Source of the DNA: Acidobacteriota bacterium
GTDB lineage: Bacteria; Acidobacteriota; Terriglobia; Acidiferrales; UBA7541
NCBI GenBank assembly: GCA_013289695.1
Contig: JABCZK010000003.1
Location: forward strand, 140,527 to 204,526
Direction: 5' to 3'
Length of the DNA: 64,000 nucleotides
This document shows, one piece after another, positions 54,204 through 62,573 of the stretch. Each line of letters opens with the position of its first letter. The stretch's first letter is position 1. A model generated the notes under the pieces. It had not been told where the DNA came from, made no database searches, and saw only the letters and a list, made by a program, of their open reading frames with translations. A program made the position numbers and the translations under genes.

Positions 54204-54341
54204 ACAACAGTGGATTCCGGCGGAAACGCTGGATTGCCGGGGCGTCAGGCTCTCCACACGCAAGCCAGTTCTGCGACGCTCTAGCAACAACCCCACCCAC
54301 CCCGGGAGGTGGATGCTACCTGGCATCTACCTCCCGTTTTT
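54204..54341 (+). ncRNA. Candidate small RNA between promoter-like sequence and terminator
   Basis: Transcription from the promoter at 54169-54196 would start near 54204 and stop at the strong terminator ending near 54341, giving an RNA of about 138 nt. The segment holds CCGGC/GCCGG and GGCGTC/GACGC pairs that can form further stems, and no reading frame with a start and ribosome-binding site. It does not match SRP, tmRNA, 6S or RNase P signatures that I know. Confidence 0.35.
54304..54341 (+). terminator. Strong rho-independent terminator
   Basis: A 13-bp stem with one G-U pair (54304-54316 with 54323-54335, 6-nt loop) followed by TTTTTATTTG. It may end the RND transcript as read-through, the kinase remnant or the candidate small RNA. 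Confidence 0.9.
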
Positions 54342-54882
54342 ATTTGTTGACGCCCTTCGGTAATATGCTTGGAGTCATGGGGATACGGCTTTCTGCGGAA
54401 TTGATACTGCGGTCGCCATGGCTCGAGTGGCGCAATCGAGTGCGCCGCTACCACGGCAAACCAAAGGCAAAGCTGCCCGGTTCGATGAAACGGAACCGGT
54501 CGCTACAAAGTCAAAAACAAAGCCCGCTGCAAAATCCAAGTCAAAGGCACCCGCCGCGGTGGCCGTTACAAAGTCAAAATCCGAGCGCGGTCATCTAGCC
54601 GCAAGAAGTGAAGTCGTGGCCTCGCGTGACGCAGTCGTTCTCACACGGACTGTAAAGCTACTACCCACAACGTCTGCTGAGTTGCGACGCAGGCTCTTTT
54701 GCGCCCAGCTCGATGCGCAGGACTTGCTTTAGTAACTGCCGAAAGGGTTATAATGCGGCCACTTAGCTGCGCGCCTGAGAATCAGCGCGGGTGCTTGGCG
54801 CTGGCGCTCGACGACGGGCGGACTCTCCGCCCGGTGGATGTCACTAAACAGCAGGGTCGCGAGCGCGGCCTGGGAGGCGAAC
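54342..54882. other. Intergenic region with a possible small basic protein
   Basis: About 540 bp before the STAS gene. A forward frame at 54418-54732 could encode 104 residues rich in Lys, Ala and Ser (TKSKTKPAAKSKSKAP), like a histone-type tail, but it lacks a ribosome-binding site and its coding status is doubtful. The right part holds a good -10 for the STAS gene. Confidence 0.3.
54724..54754 (+). promoter_or_regulatory. Probable promoter of the STAS/TonB-domain gene pair
   Basis: A perfect TATAAT (54749-54754) lies 19 nt after TTGCTT (54724-54729), which matches three of six -35 bases. Transcription would begin near 54761, about 120 nt before the STAS gene start. Confidence 0.45.
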
Positions 54883-55245
54883 ATGGGCCTGCAAATTTCG
54901 ACGCGAAAATCCGGCAACGTAATCGTTCTGGATTTGGTGGGGCGGATCATCATTGGGACGAGCAATGATTCGCTGAGCGCTGAATTGCGCAAGTTTGCCG
55001 AAGCGGGACCGTCGGAGGTCATCGTAAATTTGGTGGCCGTCTCGCAGATGGACAGCTCGGGGATCAGCACGCTGGTGCGTTCGTTTGTAACGCTGGAGCG
55101 GCAGGGCGGCGGATTGAAATTGCTGAATCCAACCGGACATGTGCGCGAAGTTCTGGAGCTAACGCGATTGATTCAGTCCATTCCTACGTTTACCGATGAA
55201 GGCAAGGCTGTCGCTGCGTTTCGCGGCGGCGTAGCGCACGCGTAA
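54883..55245 (+). CDS. STAS-domain anti-sigma-factor antagonist
   Basis: The 120-residue protein is a single STAS domain: GNVIVLDLVGRIIIGTSNDSL, the loop VAVSQMDSSGISTLV with the serine that anti-sigma kinases phosphorylate (in MDSSGI), and a helix-rich C-terminus. Such proteins release a sigma factor or another partner by binding a kinase-type anti-sigma factor. No kinase or sigma gene is adjacent, so the partner is elsewhere. GGGAGG precedes the ATG at 54883. The next gene starts 9 bp later and probably shares its transcript. Confidence 0.92.
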   Translation: MGLQISTRKSGNVIVLDLVGRIIIGTSNDSLSAELRKFAEAGPSEVIVNLVAVSQMDSSGISTLVRSFVTLERQGGGLKLLNPTGHVREVLELTRLIQSIPTFTDEGKAVAAFRGGVAHA

Positions 55246-55254
55246 CGCTTGGCG

Positions 55255-56082
55255 ATGAAACTTTCGTGGGTGGTCGCAGTTGGTTTCTTGGTCGTCGCCG
55301 CTATTTCCACGGCCCGCGCTCAGCTCCCCGCGTTGGATCCGCTCGCCGCGCCCATGGCCGAGGCTATCGTCCATGCCAAACGGAAGTCAGTGATCGTTCT
55401 GGATTTCTTGGGGCCCGACGAAAAATATACAGCGTTAGGGCAGGCCCTCGCCGACGAATTCAGCACGGCTCTGAACAAATCAACCGATAAATTTTCTGTT
55501 GCTGCGCGCGGGCAAATCGGCGAAAGTCTTGCAAAAACGGGAGTGCCTCCATCCGCTTTCAGTGATAGCGGTATCGGCCTGTGGGTTGCGAGCGAGCTCA
55601 AGGTAGAGTCGGTGGTGGTGGGAAGGCTTACGCTCGCGGGGGGCAGCCTGGGCATTGCGGTGGAATGTTATCGTGTGGATTCTGGAGAATGGATCAACGG
55701 ATTTAAGACGACTTCCACGATCTCAGCCGAGATGAGAGAGCTGATGAACAAAGTCGTCGAATATCCGGGTCCCAAGGTTGACGCGAGCGTGCCCGCGGCG
55801 GGACAGAAGGGGTACTCGTATCCGAGATGCGCGAAGTGCCCTGAAGCGCCATACGATCAGCGCGCGATTTCACAACGTTATGAGGGCACGGTACGGCTTT
55901 CAGCTGTTATAGGCGCGGATGGGCGCGCAACCAATATTGTGGTGCTTAAGGCACTGCCGTACGGTCTGACTGCTAAGGCAATTGAAGCCGTCTCATCGTG
56001 GAAGTTCAAGCCTGCACGAGACCCTCACGGAAATCCCGCAGCCGTCCGTCAGCAAATCGAAGTAACTTTTCATCTACACTGA
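55255..56082 (+). CDS. Exported protein with C-terminal TonB domain and FlgO/TolB-N-like region
   Basis: The 275-residue protein has a signal peptide (about 1-22), a middle region (about 38-165; VIVLDFLGPDEKYTALGQALADEFSTAL, VVVGRLTLAG) that resembles FlgO or TolB N-terminal-type domains which assemble at the outer membrane, and a C-terminal TonB fold (about 195-275; RYEGTVRLSAVIGADGRATNI, AVSSWKFKPA). The long proline spacer of a classical TonB is absent and the membrane anchor is only the signal sequence, so it is more likely a secreted TonB-domain protein than an energy transducer. It follows the STAS gene by 9 bp. Confidence 0.78.
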   Translation: MKLSWVVAVGFLVVAAISTARAQLPALDPLAAPMAEAIVHAKRKSVIVLDFLGPDEKYTALGQALADEFSTALNKSTDKFSVAARGQIGESLAKTGVPPSAFSDSGIGLWVASELKVESVVVGRLTLAGGSLGIAVECYRVDSGEWINGFKTTSTISAEMRELMNKVVEYPGPKVDASVPAAGQKGYSYPRCAKCPEAPYDQRAISQRYEGTVRLSAVIGADGRATNIVVLKALPYGLTAKAIEAVSSWKFKPARDPHGNPAAVRQQIEVTFHLH

Positions 56083-56130
56083 TGTGGACTGACCTGCTAT
56101 TCGCTGTGCGTCGGGAAACGACCATTGCGC

Positions 56131-56718
56131 TTAGGCGTTCTTTTTGAGTTCGGCGAGGACGAGTTTGGCGACTTCTTTCAGGGTGTCGAAGACGCCTTGG
56201 CCGGTTACGGCCACGGCTTCGAGCGTGGGCTCGGCTTTAACCAAGAGATGTTTTTGCAATTCGGCGACGGGGAGAATGTTGGGGAGGTCGCGCTTGTTGA
56301 GTTGCAGGACGTAGGGGATGGAGGTGAAGTCGAGGTTGTGAACTTTCAAGTGCTCGCGCAGGTTGTCGAGCGTTTCCAAGTTGGCGTCGAGACGCTCTTC
56401 CTGCGAATCCGCGACGAAGACGACGCCATCGGCGCCTTTCAAGATCAAGCGGCGGCTGGCTTCGTAGAAAACCTGTCCGGGAACGGTGTAGAGGTGAAAG
56501 CGCGTGCGAAAGCCGCGCACGGTGCCCAAATCGAGAGGAAGAAAATCGAAGAAAAGAGTGCGGTCGGTTTCGGTGGCGAGCGAAACCATCTTTCCCTTTT
56601 GATTCGCTCCCGTGTGCTCGTAGATCCACTGCAAGTTGGCAGTCTTCCCGCCAAGGCCAGGGCCATAGTAAACGAGCTTGCAGTTGATTTCGCGAGCGGG
56701 AAAATTTATAAACGGCAC
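56131..56718 (-). CDS. mglA: MglA-type small Ras-like GTPase
   Basis: The 195-residue protein has the MglA signature: P-loop GPGLGGKT (19-26), TVPGQ (78-82) in place of the usual DxxGQ, and NKRD (141-144) for guanine specificity. MglA sets cell polarity for gliding or twitching motility in myxobacteria and similar proteins exist in many phyla. The GTG at 56718 (GAGG five nt upstream) gives exactly the usual 195 residues. Its partner GAP MglB is not in the window. The gene is convergent with the TonB-domain gene and stands alone. Confidence 0.92.
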   Translation of the reverse strand: MPFINFPAREINCKLVYYGPGLGGKTANLQWIYEHTGANQKGKMVSLATETDRTLFFDFLPLDLGTVRGFRTRFHLYTVPGQVFYEASRRLILKGADGVVFVADSQEERLDANLETLDNLREHLKVHNLDFTSIPYVLQLNKRDLPNILPVAELQKHLLVKAEPTLEAVAVTGQGVFDTLKEVAKLVLAELKKNA

Positions 56719-56956
56719 AATTTCCTCAGAATAAGCAGACTCGTACTTATAGCATAGCCCCCTGCCAACGGCCAACGCGCGCCCACAAACGATGCTTCGC
56801 AACTGATAACCCGAGCTCGCGGCCCGGGAAGGGCGGGTGCCTCGGACGCCCAGCCGGAGCGGGGATCCAAGTGGCGCGCGCCGATGGGCCCGGGGGATCG
56901 TGCGCGCCTCGTAGCGCGCGACCCGGCGATAAGCGATGCGACTGCGGGCGACGCGA

Positions 56957-58024
56957 TCAGTGCGTAAAGCTGACGTTGATGCCCGTCGAGAAGATGACGT
57001 CGTTCGATTTCGTACCGGCGATTGGCGGATCGGTGACGTAGCGGTCGGTGAGCGACGTCTGCCAGCCGAGCCATTTGTTGATCTTGGTGACGGCAGCTGC
57101 GTCGAGCGAGAACCGGTATTGGCTGGTGTCGCTGAGGTCAGGGTAGAAGTAGAAGACTTCAGTGAACGTGGTGGATTTTCCGAACTTGTGCATGAAGTTT
57201 TCGCCGAGAGTGATGCCGCCCAGGTTGCGATCCACACTGGTGGCGCCGCCACCACCGTAGGTCTCACGCGTGTAGTTTGCGCCGGCTAGAAAATCGAGAG
57301 TGGTGTTGGGATTGTTGATGATGTGTACACCGAGGCCGCCGCTATAGATTTGACGAAGGTTCAGATCCTGCAGCGCGTCGTGCGCGTAATCGGCGCTGAC
57401 AAATACGAAGAGGCGCCGGGTGAAATTGCGGTCGTACTTCGCGCCGCCGAGAATGGAATTAGCGAGCACGCCGCCTCCGGGCAGATCGTTGGTGGAGTAC
57501 AGGGAAGACTCGTAAAGCGTGAGCTCGTCATGCGAGGTTTTGCGGTCGGCGGTGAATCCGGTGGTGAGGTTGGTGGTTTCGCTATTGCCGCGCGCAATCG
57601 CGAAGCCCAGGCTGGCGCCGCCTTTCCACGCTTCGAGCAGGCTGGGGTGCAGGCTCTTTTCGTAGGCGGTTTCGAAGTCGGAGGAGCGCAAGACTGTTAC
57701 TTGCGCCAGTGCTACCTGAACGGCTCCGTTGTTCGTGGTGTGGATTACAAGGTTTGAGCCGTCGGTAGTGACCGTGCCGCTGACGGTTTTCTTGTCCGGG
57801 GTCACAAGGTAAATCGGTTTGTCTGTTTTCAGTTCCTGGACGGAAGACCACTGGATTTTGATTTCTCCGGCGTACTCGGTTTTCAGGGTGACGTCTTTGC
57901 CGTCGGAAACTTCCACCGTGCCCGAGAGATGATCTCCGTTTTTCAGTACGACGGCATCCGCGCGCGCCACGGACGCCATGGCCATAGCACCGACGAAAAT
58001 TGCCAGAAATTGCTTAAACTTCAT
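56957..58024 (-). CDS. DUF481 outer-membrane beta-barrel protein
   Basis: The 355-residue protein has a signal peptide (about 1-22; ending ARA), a short N-terminal region with two SH3-like [30 protein letters not shown] strands, and a C-terminal DUF481 beta-barrel (about 130-355) of alternating aromatic and polar strands such as [21 protein letters not shown]481 proteins are outer-membrane beta-barrels of unknown role, often salt-stress induced. The ATG at 58024 lies five nt after GGGGGA; longer in-frame starts would precede the signal. It lies about 240 bp upstream of mglA on the same strand and probably has its own promoter. Confidence 0.88.
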   Translation of the reverse strand: MKFKQFLAIFVGAMAMASVARADAVVLKNGDHLSGTVEVSDGKDVTLKTEYAGEIKIQWSSVQELKTDKPIYLVTPDKKTVSGTVTTDGSNLVIHTTNNGAVQVALAQVTVLRSSDFETAYEKSLHPSLLEAWKGGASLGFAIARGNSETTNLTTGFTADRKTSHDELTLYESSLYSTNDLPGGGVLANSILGGAKYDRNFTRRLFVFVSADYAHDALQDLNLRQIYSGGLGVHIINNPNTTLDFLAGANYTRETYGGGGATSVDRNLGGITLGENFMHKFGKSTTFTEVFYFYPDLSDTSQYRFSLDAAAVTKINKWLGWQTSLTDRYVTDPPIAGTKSNDVIFSTGINVSFTH

Positions 58025-58321
58025 GATTTCCCCCGTCAAGATTGGAATCGGGATGTAACCGGGAACTGCAAGCGAACTGGGCGGACACATATTACGACAC
58101 GGTGGCGGAGTCGTGGCGAGGTTTTGATGGATAGGCGATACCGTTAAACGTCTTGAGCTTGTCCGTTAGAGCGACATCCCCATCCCAGAAACGGGCATTT
58201 GCGGGCTCGGGTTGGGACTCCACTGCGGCCTAACCTGTTGCATCACATGAATTTCCTTCCGCGTCGCAGAGGCACGAAAATTGCAGAAAGCTTTGGAACA
58301 TTCCCCGGGGGAGGTGTCTGC
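58025..58321. other. Divergent intergenic region before the fourth ADOP gene
   Basis: About 300 bp between divergent genes. Only the ribosome-binding site of the ADOP gene (GGGGGAGG before TTG at 58322) is clear. No strong promoter pair found. Confidence 0.35.
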
Positions 58322-60751
58322 TTGGCGACTCTGTGGCAGGACTTGGAGTACGCGATACGAATGCTACGGAGGAGTCCGGGTTTCACGGCAGTAGCCGTGC
58401 TTACTCTCGCGCTGGGGATCGGCGCGAACACCGCGATTTTCAGCGTGGTCAGCGGGGTGCTTCTGCGCCCGCTGCCCTATCCTGAGCCTGGGGAGCTGGT
58501 CCGGGTCTTCACCGTATTACCGACGCAGCCGCATTTCCCGATCGCCGTCGCCGATTTCTATGATTACCGCGAGCGGACCCGGGTGTTCGGCAGCTCGGCG
58601 CTTTATGCGGAACGCGACCTGGACCTGACCGCGAATGAACGGCCTGAACATCTTTCCGGCATGGCCGTGACGCATGAATATTTCCGCGTCCTGGGATTTC
58701 ATCCGATTCTGGGGCGAGACTTCGAGGAGTCGGAGGAGTACAAGAAAAACAATCAAGTGGTGGTGTTGAGCGAACGCTTGTGGCGAACGCGATTCAATGC
58801 CGATCCCCAGATCGTCGGGAAAGGCGTGCTGCTGTCGGGCGCGTCGTTCACGGTAGTCGCCGTGATGCCCGCGGGGATTCAACACGTGGGCGGCGATTTC
58901 CACAGTCCGGGACACGGAGAGACCGTTGATTTGTGGTGGCCGCTCGGGCTGCTGCCGCACGATGCCGCAGGCTGCGACCGCGGCTGCCATTATTTGAATA
59001 TGGTGGCGCGGCTGGCGCCGGGCGTGAGCGCGGCACAAGCGGGAGCGGCGATGAACTCAGTTTCGGCGCAGCTTGCGAAAGAGCATCCGGATAACGCGCA
59101 TCAGATTCTGGTGGTTCCCCTGAAGGAAGAAATCGTGGGACGGGCGCGGCTGACGCTTTTCGTGCTACTGGGCGCGGTGGGGTTTCTACTGTTGATCGCG
59201 TGCGTGAATGTGGCGAATCTATCGCTGGCTCGGGCGACCACGCGACAACGGGAATTCGCGCTACGCTCCGTGCTGGGCGCGGGGAATTTTCGGATCTTGC
59301 GGCAACTGCTGACGGAAAGTTTGCTGCTGGCATTTTTGGGCTGCGGACTGGGACTGGTATTCGCAATTTGGGGGGTGGATGCGCTGATCGCACTTGGGCC
59401 CGAAAAATTGCCGCGGCTGCAGGCGGTTCATATGGATGCGCGCGTGCTAGGTTTCGCGGCGCTGATAACCGTGCTGACTTCGGTGATTTTTGGTTTGGCG
59501 CCCGCGCTTGCGACGCTGAGGACCGACGTTAACCAGACATTGAAGGACGGGGATCGCGGGACGACGCCGACCTCAGTGCGCGGCGGCTTGCGCAATGTGT
59601 TGGTGATCGTGGAAACCTGCCTTGCGCTGGTGCTGCTGGCGGGCGCGGGACTGCTGATGCGAACGTTGATCAATCTGCAGCACGTGAACGCGGGATTTCA
59701 GCCGGAGCAAGTGCTGACATTTCGCACCGACCTGCCCGCCAAACGGTATCCGGACGATGCGACTTCCATTCGCTTCTACAAGAATTTGGTTGAGCGGCTG
59801 AAGACGCTGCCAGGCGTCCAGTCGGCGGGAGTTTCATCGGATATTCCGTGGACCGGTTACGACGAGAATTCGAGTTTTGAGATCGAGGGCAGGCCGCAAA
59901 ATCCCAACGATTCACCCGAGGGGCGATATCACTTCGCCACGCCGGGATATTTTGAATCGATTGGCACGCCGATGCTCAGCGGAAGATCCTTTTCGCTGCT
60001 GGACGATGAGAAGGCCCCGAAAGTCCTGCTGATCAATGAGGCGCTGGCGCGCCGGTACTTCCCGGGAGAAGACCCGGTGGGAAAGCTGGTAGACATGTGG
60101 GGCGTGAAGGGAGTGAAGATCATCGGGGTGGTTGGCGACGTGAAAGATTCGCCGGATGCCGGGGCCGCGAAGCCCGCGTTCTATTTTAACGATTGGCAAA
60201 ACACGAATCGCGACGCGCGGGTGGTTGTGCTGCGGTCCACTTCCAATCTGGCGCCGCTGGTGCAGGCAGCACGGGCGGAAGTCTCCGCGCTGGACAAAGA
60301 CCTGCCCGTGACAGACATCAAACCAATGGAGGACATTGGCGCACACGCGCTGGCCAGCGCGCGCTTCACATTCCTGCTGATCGGTTCGTTCGCGGGACTG
60401 GCCTTGGTTCTGGCGTGCGTGGGGATATTTGGAGTGATGGCGTATTCGGTGACGCAGCGCACGCACGAAATCGGAATTCGCATGGCGCTGGGAGCGCAGG
60501 CAGGCGATGTGTTGCGCATGGTGCTGGCACAGGGCACGAGGCTGTTGGCCGCCGGCGTGTTTCTTGGCTGGATTGCGGCGTTCTCGTTGACGCGGGTGAT
60601 GTCCGGGTTGTTGTTCGGTGTGCGGCCATCGGATCCCTGGACGTTTGCGGGCGTTTCGGCGCTGCTCGCGGTGGTGACGATTGCGGCGTGCGTGCTGCCG
60701 GCGCGGCGCGCGACCAAGGTGGATCCTATCGAGGCGTTGCGATACGAGTGA
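58322..60751 (+). CDS. ADOP-like FtsX/MacB-type permease without N-terminal ADOP segment
   Basis: The 809-residue protein starts at a TTG at 58322 (GGAGG five nt upstream) with LATLWQDLEYAIRMLRRSPG, the usual beginning of short ADOP proteins, and has two MacB-like periplasmic domains with FtsX-type helix groups, ending ARRATKVDPIEALRYE. It lacks the about 75-residue cytoplasmic N-terminal segment (MRPERW type) of the three copies at 28.5-36.7 kb. An upstream in-frame ATG at 58199 would add a nonconserved extension. No ATPase or PadR gene is adjacent, so it belongs to the short ADOP subclass. The substrate is unknown. Confidence 0.85.
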   Translation: MATLWQDLEYAIRMLRRSPGFTAVAVLTLALGIGANTAIFSVVSGVLLRPLPYPEPGELVRVFTVLPTQPHFPIAVADFYDYRERTRVFGSSALYAERDLDLTANERPEHLSGMAVTHEYFRVLGFHPILGRDFEESEEYKKNNQVVVLSERLWRTRFNADPQIVGKGVLLSGASFTVVAVMPAGIQHVGGDFHSPGHGETVDLWWPLGLLPHDAAGCDRGCHYLNMVARLAPGVSAAQAGAAMNSVSAQLAKEHPDNAHQILVVPLKEEIVGRARLTLFVLLGAVGFLLLIACVNVANLSLARATTRQREFALRSVLGAGNFRILRQLLTESLLLAFLGCGLGLVFAIWGVDALIALGPEKLPRLQAVHMDARVLGFAALITVLTSVIFGLAPALATLRTDVNQTLKDGDRGTTPTSVRGGLRNVLVIVETCLALVLLAGAGLLMRTLINLQHVNAGFQPEQVLTFRTDLPAKRYPDDATSIRFYKNLVERLKTLPGVQSAGVSSDIPWTGYDENSSFEIEGRPQNPNDSPEGRYHFATPGYFESIGTPMLSGRSFSLLDDEKAPKVLLINEALARRYFPGEDPVGKLVDMWGVKGVKIIGVVGDVKDSPDAGAAKPAFYFNDWQNTNRDARVVVLRSTSNLAPLVQAARAEVSALDKDLPVTDIKPMEDIGAHALASARFTFLLIGSFAGLALVLACVGIFGVMAYSVTQRTHEIGIRMALGAQAGDVLRMVLAQGTRLLAAGVFLGWIAAFSLTRVMSGLLFGVRPSDPWTFAGVSALLAVVTIAACVLPARRATKVDPIEALRYE

Positions 60752-60825
60752 GATTTGAACCGGGTTGCGGGAAATTGCACATTCGGTTTCGCCAGGAACT
60801 GATTTTCGAACCTTAAGGAGGCGCC

Positions 60826-61278
60826 ATGGCTGAGAGCGAACGCATTCGGGAATCATTGCAGGCACCACTGGAGGCGACGTATGTGAAGCAGCGCGAGCAA
60901 GCCGGCTGGAAGCTGGTGGCCGTCGAGTGGGAGCGTGCGGCGGCGACGCCTGCCGTTCCAGCGCAGCCAGCCGAACCGGCGCCGAATCTGGAAGACGCGC
61001 CTTTCGGGCTGCGCGTCGCCGGGGATTGTGAGCACCTGGAGCAGAATCCCGCCGAGATGCAATTCCTGCTTTCGATGATGGAATTGATTATTCAGGATAT
61101 TTCGCTGGTGAAAGTCGCCGAGGAACTGAACCGCAAGGGATTTCGCACGCGCAAGGGCGCGGAATGGGGTCCGGTGGCGGTTTTCAATATGTTGCCGCGG
61201 CTGATCGAGCTGACACCGCGAATCTTCAACAATGAAGAGTGGCTCGAGCGGCGCAAGCATCTTAGCCTTGTATATTGA
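60826..61278 (+). CDS. Recombinase-like DNA-binding domain protein without catalytic domain
   Basis: The 150-residue protein (start AAGGAGG 5 nt before the ATG) has a Glu/Ala/Pro-rich N-terminal half and a C-terminal helix-rich segment (about 80-130; VKVAEELNRKGFRTRKGAEWGPVAVFNMLPRLIE) that follows the recombinase domain (helix-turn-helix with the TRxGxxW pattern) of large serine recombinases. There is no serine-recombinase catalytic domain before it and no room for one. It may be a stand-alone DNA-binding protein, perhaps widespread in Acidobacteria. It lies 75 bp after the fourth ADOP gene. Confidence 0.7.
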   Translation: MAESERIRESLQAPLEATYVKQREQAGWKLVAVEWERAAATPAVPAQPAEPAPNLEDAPFGLRVAGDCEHLEQNPAEMQFLLSMMELIIQDISLVKVAEELNRKGFRTRKGAEWGPVAVFNMLPRLIELTPRIFNNEEWLERRKHLSLVY

Positions 61279-61428
61279 GATTCCCGCATCCCGCGGGGTC
61301 GAACGCCCTAGGCTTGACAGATTCCGGCAGGCTCACTAGAGTTGCGGCGTCTGGCGGAACTCCTGCAGTCCTGTTTATCCCGCGCAAGTGCGAGGCAGGG
61401 CGGAATCCCTCCAGCTGAGGAGATTGCT

Positions 61429-62370
61429 ATGCGCAAATCGGTTTACGTGGTCGCAAGTATTTTAGTTGTCGCCGCATTCTTGGCAGTCGCGGGAGCGCCG
61501 CAAGCGCAAACTCCTGCTGCCGCATCGGTCACGACCGTCGTCACCGTGCTGGGGCCGAAATTTACAGCGCCGCCGGCTATCAGCAAAGACGACATCGGCG
61601 TTTATGAAGGGAAGGAAAAGAGAGAGGTCACGGGTTGGACGCCGGCGCAAGGCGAGAAGGCCTTGCTGCAACTGGCGATTGTGATTGACGAGGCCAGTTC
61701 GACCGATCTGGGCAATCAGCTGAGCGACATCAAGTCGTTCATCATGGGCCAACCCAAGACCGCAGGCGTCGGAGTGTTTTATGCAAGCAACGGCACGGTG
61801 CAGCCCGCTTCCCAGTTCAGCAACGATCACGAAGCCGTGGCCAAGACTTTGCGTCTGCCACTGGGAAATTTCGCCGCTTATTCCAGCATTTATCTTTCGA
61901 CCATGAGTCTGATCAAGGGCTGGCCGGAAGCCCCGGGCGTGCGCCGGGAAATTCTGCTGATCGCCGACGGCATCGATCGCTTCCGCGGCGACCCGTTCAG
62001 CCCGGACATTCAGAACACGTACCTGGCGGCGGAGAAGGCCGGGGTGATTCTTCACACTCTGTACGCCTCTGGGGTCGGCCGCGCGGGCCATAACATGTTC
62101 CGTGTCAACTACGGACAGAGCAACCTGGCGCAGATCACGGACAAGACCGGCGGATATTCCTTCTTTCAGGGGCTACAGACACCGATCGCTTTCGCGCCGT
62201 TCCTGGAGCAGCTGGACACCATCCTCAAGAACCAATATTTCTTGAGCTGGAACACCAAGCGGCCGACGAAAGGGAAAGGCGAGTTGCGCACGTACCGCAT
62301 CAAAACCGAGCTGCGCGACATTGATATTTCCAGCCCGGACCAGGTATGGGTGACTGGGCCCGCTCTGTAG
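61429..62370 (+). CDS. Secreted VWFA-related protein
   Basis: The 313-residue protein has a signal peptide (about 1-27) and a von Willebrand factor A-like fold of the acidobacterial VWFA-related group: AIVIDEASSTDLGNQLSDIKSF as the modified MIDAS region (the DxSxS is altered), EILLIADGIDRFRGD and a C-terminal Ig-like strand region. Related proteins have unknown roles in binding or sensing outside the cell. GAGGAG lies seven nt before the ATG at 61429; a longer in-frame start at 61342 is unlikely. It is in the same direction as its neighbours, with gaps of about 150 and 200 bp. Confidence 0.85.
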   Translation: MRKSVYVVASILVVAAFLAVAGAPQAQTPAAASVTTVVTVLGPKFTAPPAISKDDIGVYEGKEKREVTGWTPAQGEKALLQLAIVIDEASSTDLGNQLSDIKSFIMGQPKTAGVGVFYASNGTVQPASQFSNDHEAVAKTLRLPLGNFAAYSSIYLSTMSLIKGWPEAPGVRREILLIADGIDRFRGDPFSPDIQNTYLAAEKAGVILHTLYASGVGRAGHNMFRVNYGQSNLAQITDKTGGYSFFQGLQTPIAFAPFLEQLDTILKNQYFLSWNTKRPTKGKGELRTYRIKTELRDIDISSPDQVWVTGPAL

Positions 62371-62573
62371 AGGGCGTCGCACCGGGATTTTCACGGGCGG
62401 ACATGGCATGGGGCGGGATGCAAACCCGCCTCATTTTTTTGCCCGACGCCGAGTAACGAGTGGACGTGGCGTGGCTCGGCGCGGTAGGGTGCGGCTGAAA
62501 ATGCTTCTTCACTTTTCGAACGCTTCTCGCGTAAGGTGAGCGCAAGCAGCGCTTCCATCTGCGCGAGGGCAAC

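Noticed and set aside
54418..54732. Small Lys/Ala-rich protein
   Set aside because: No ribosome-binding site, codon use not clearly coding, overlapping frames also open; kept only as a remark.
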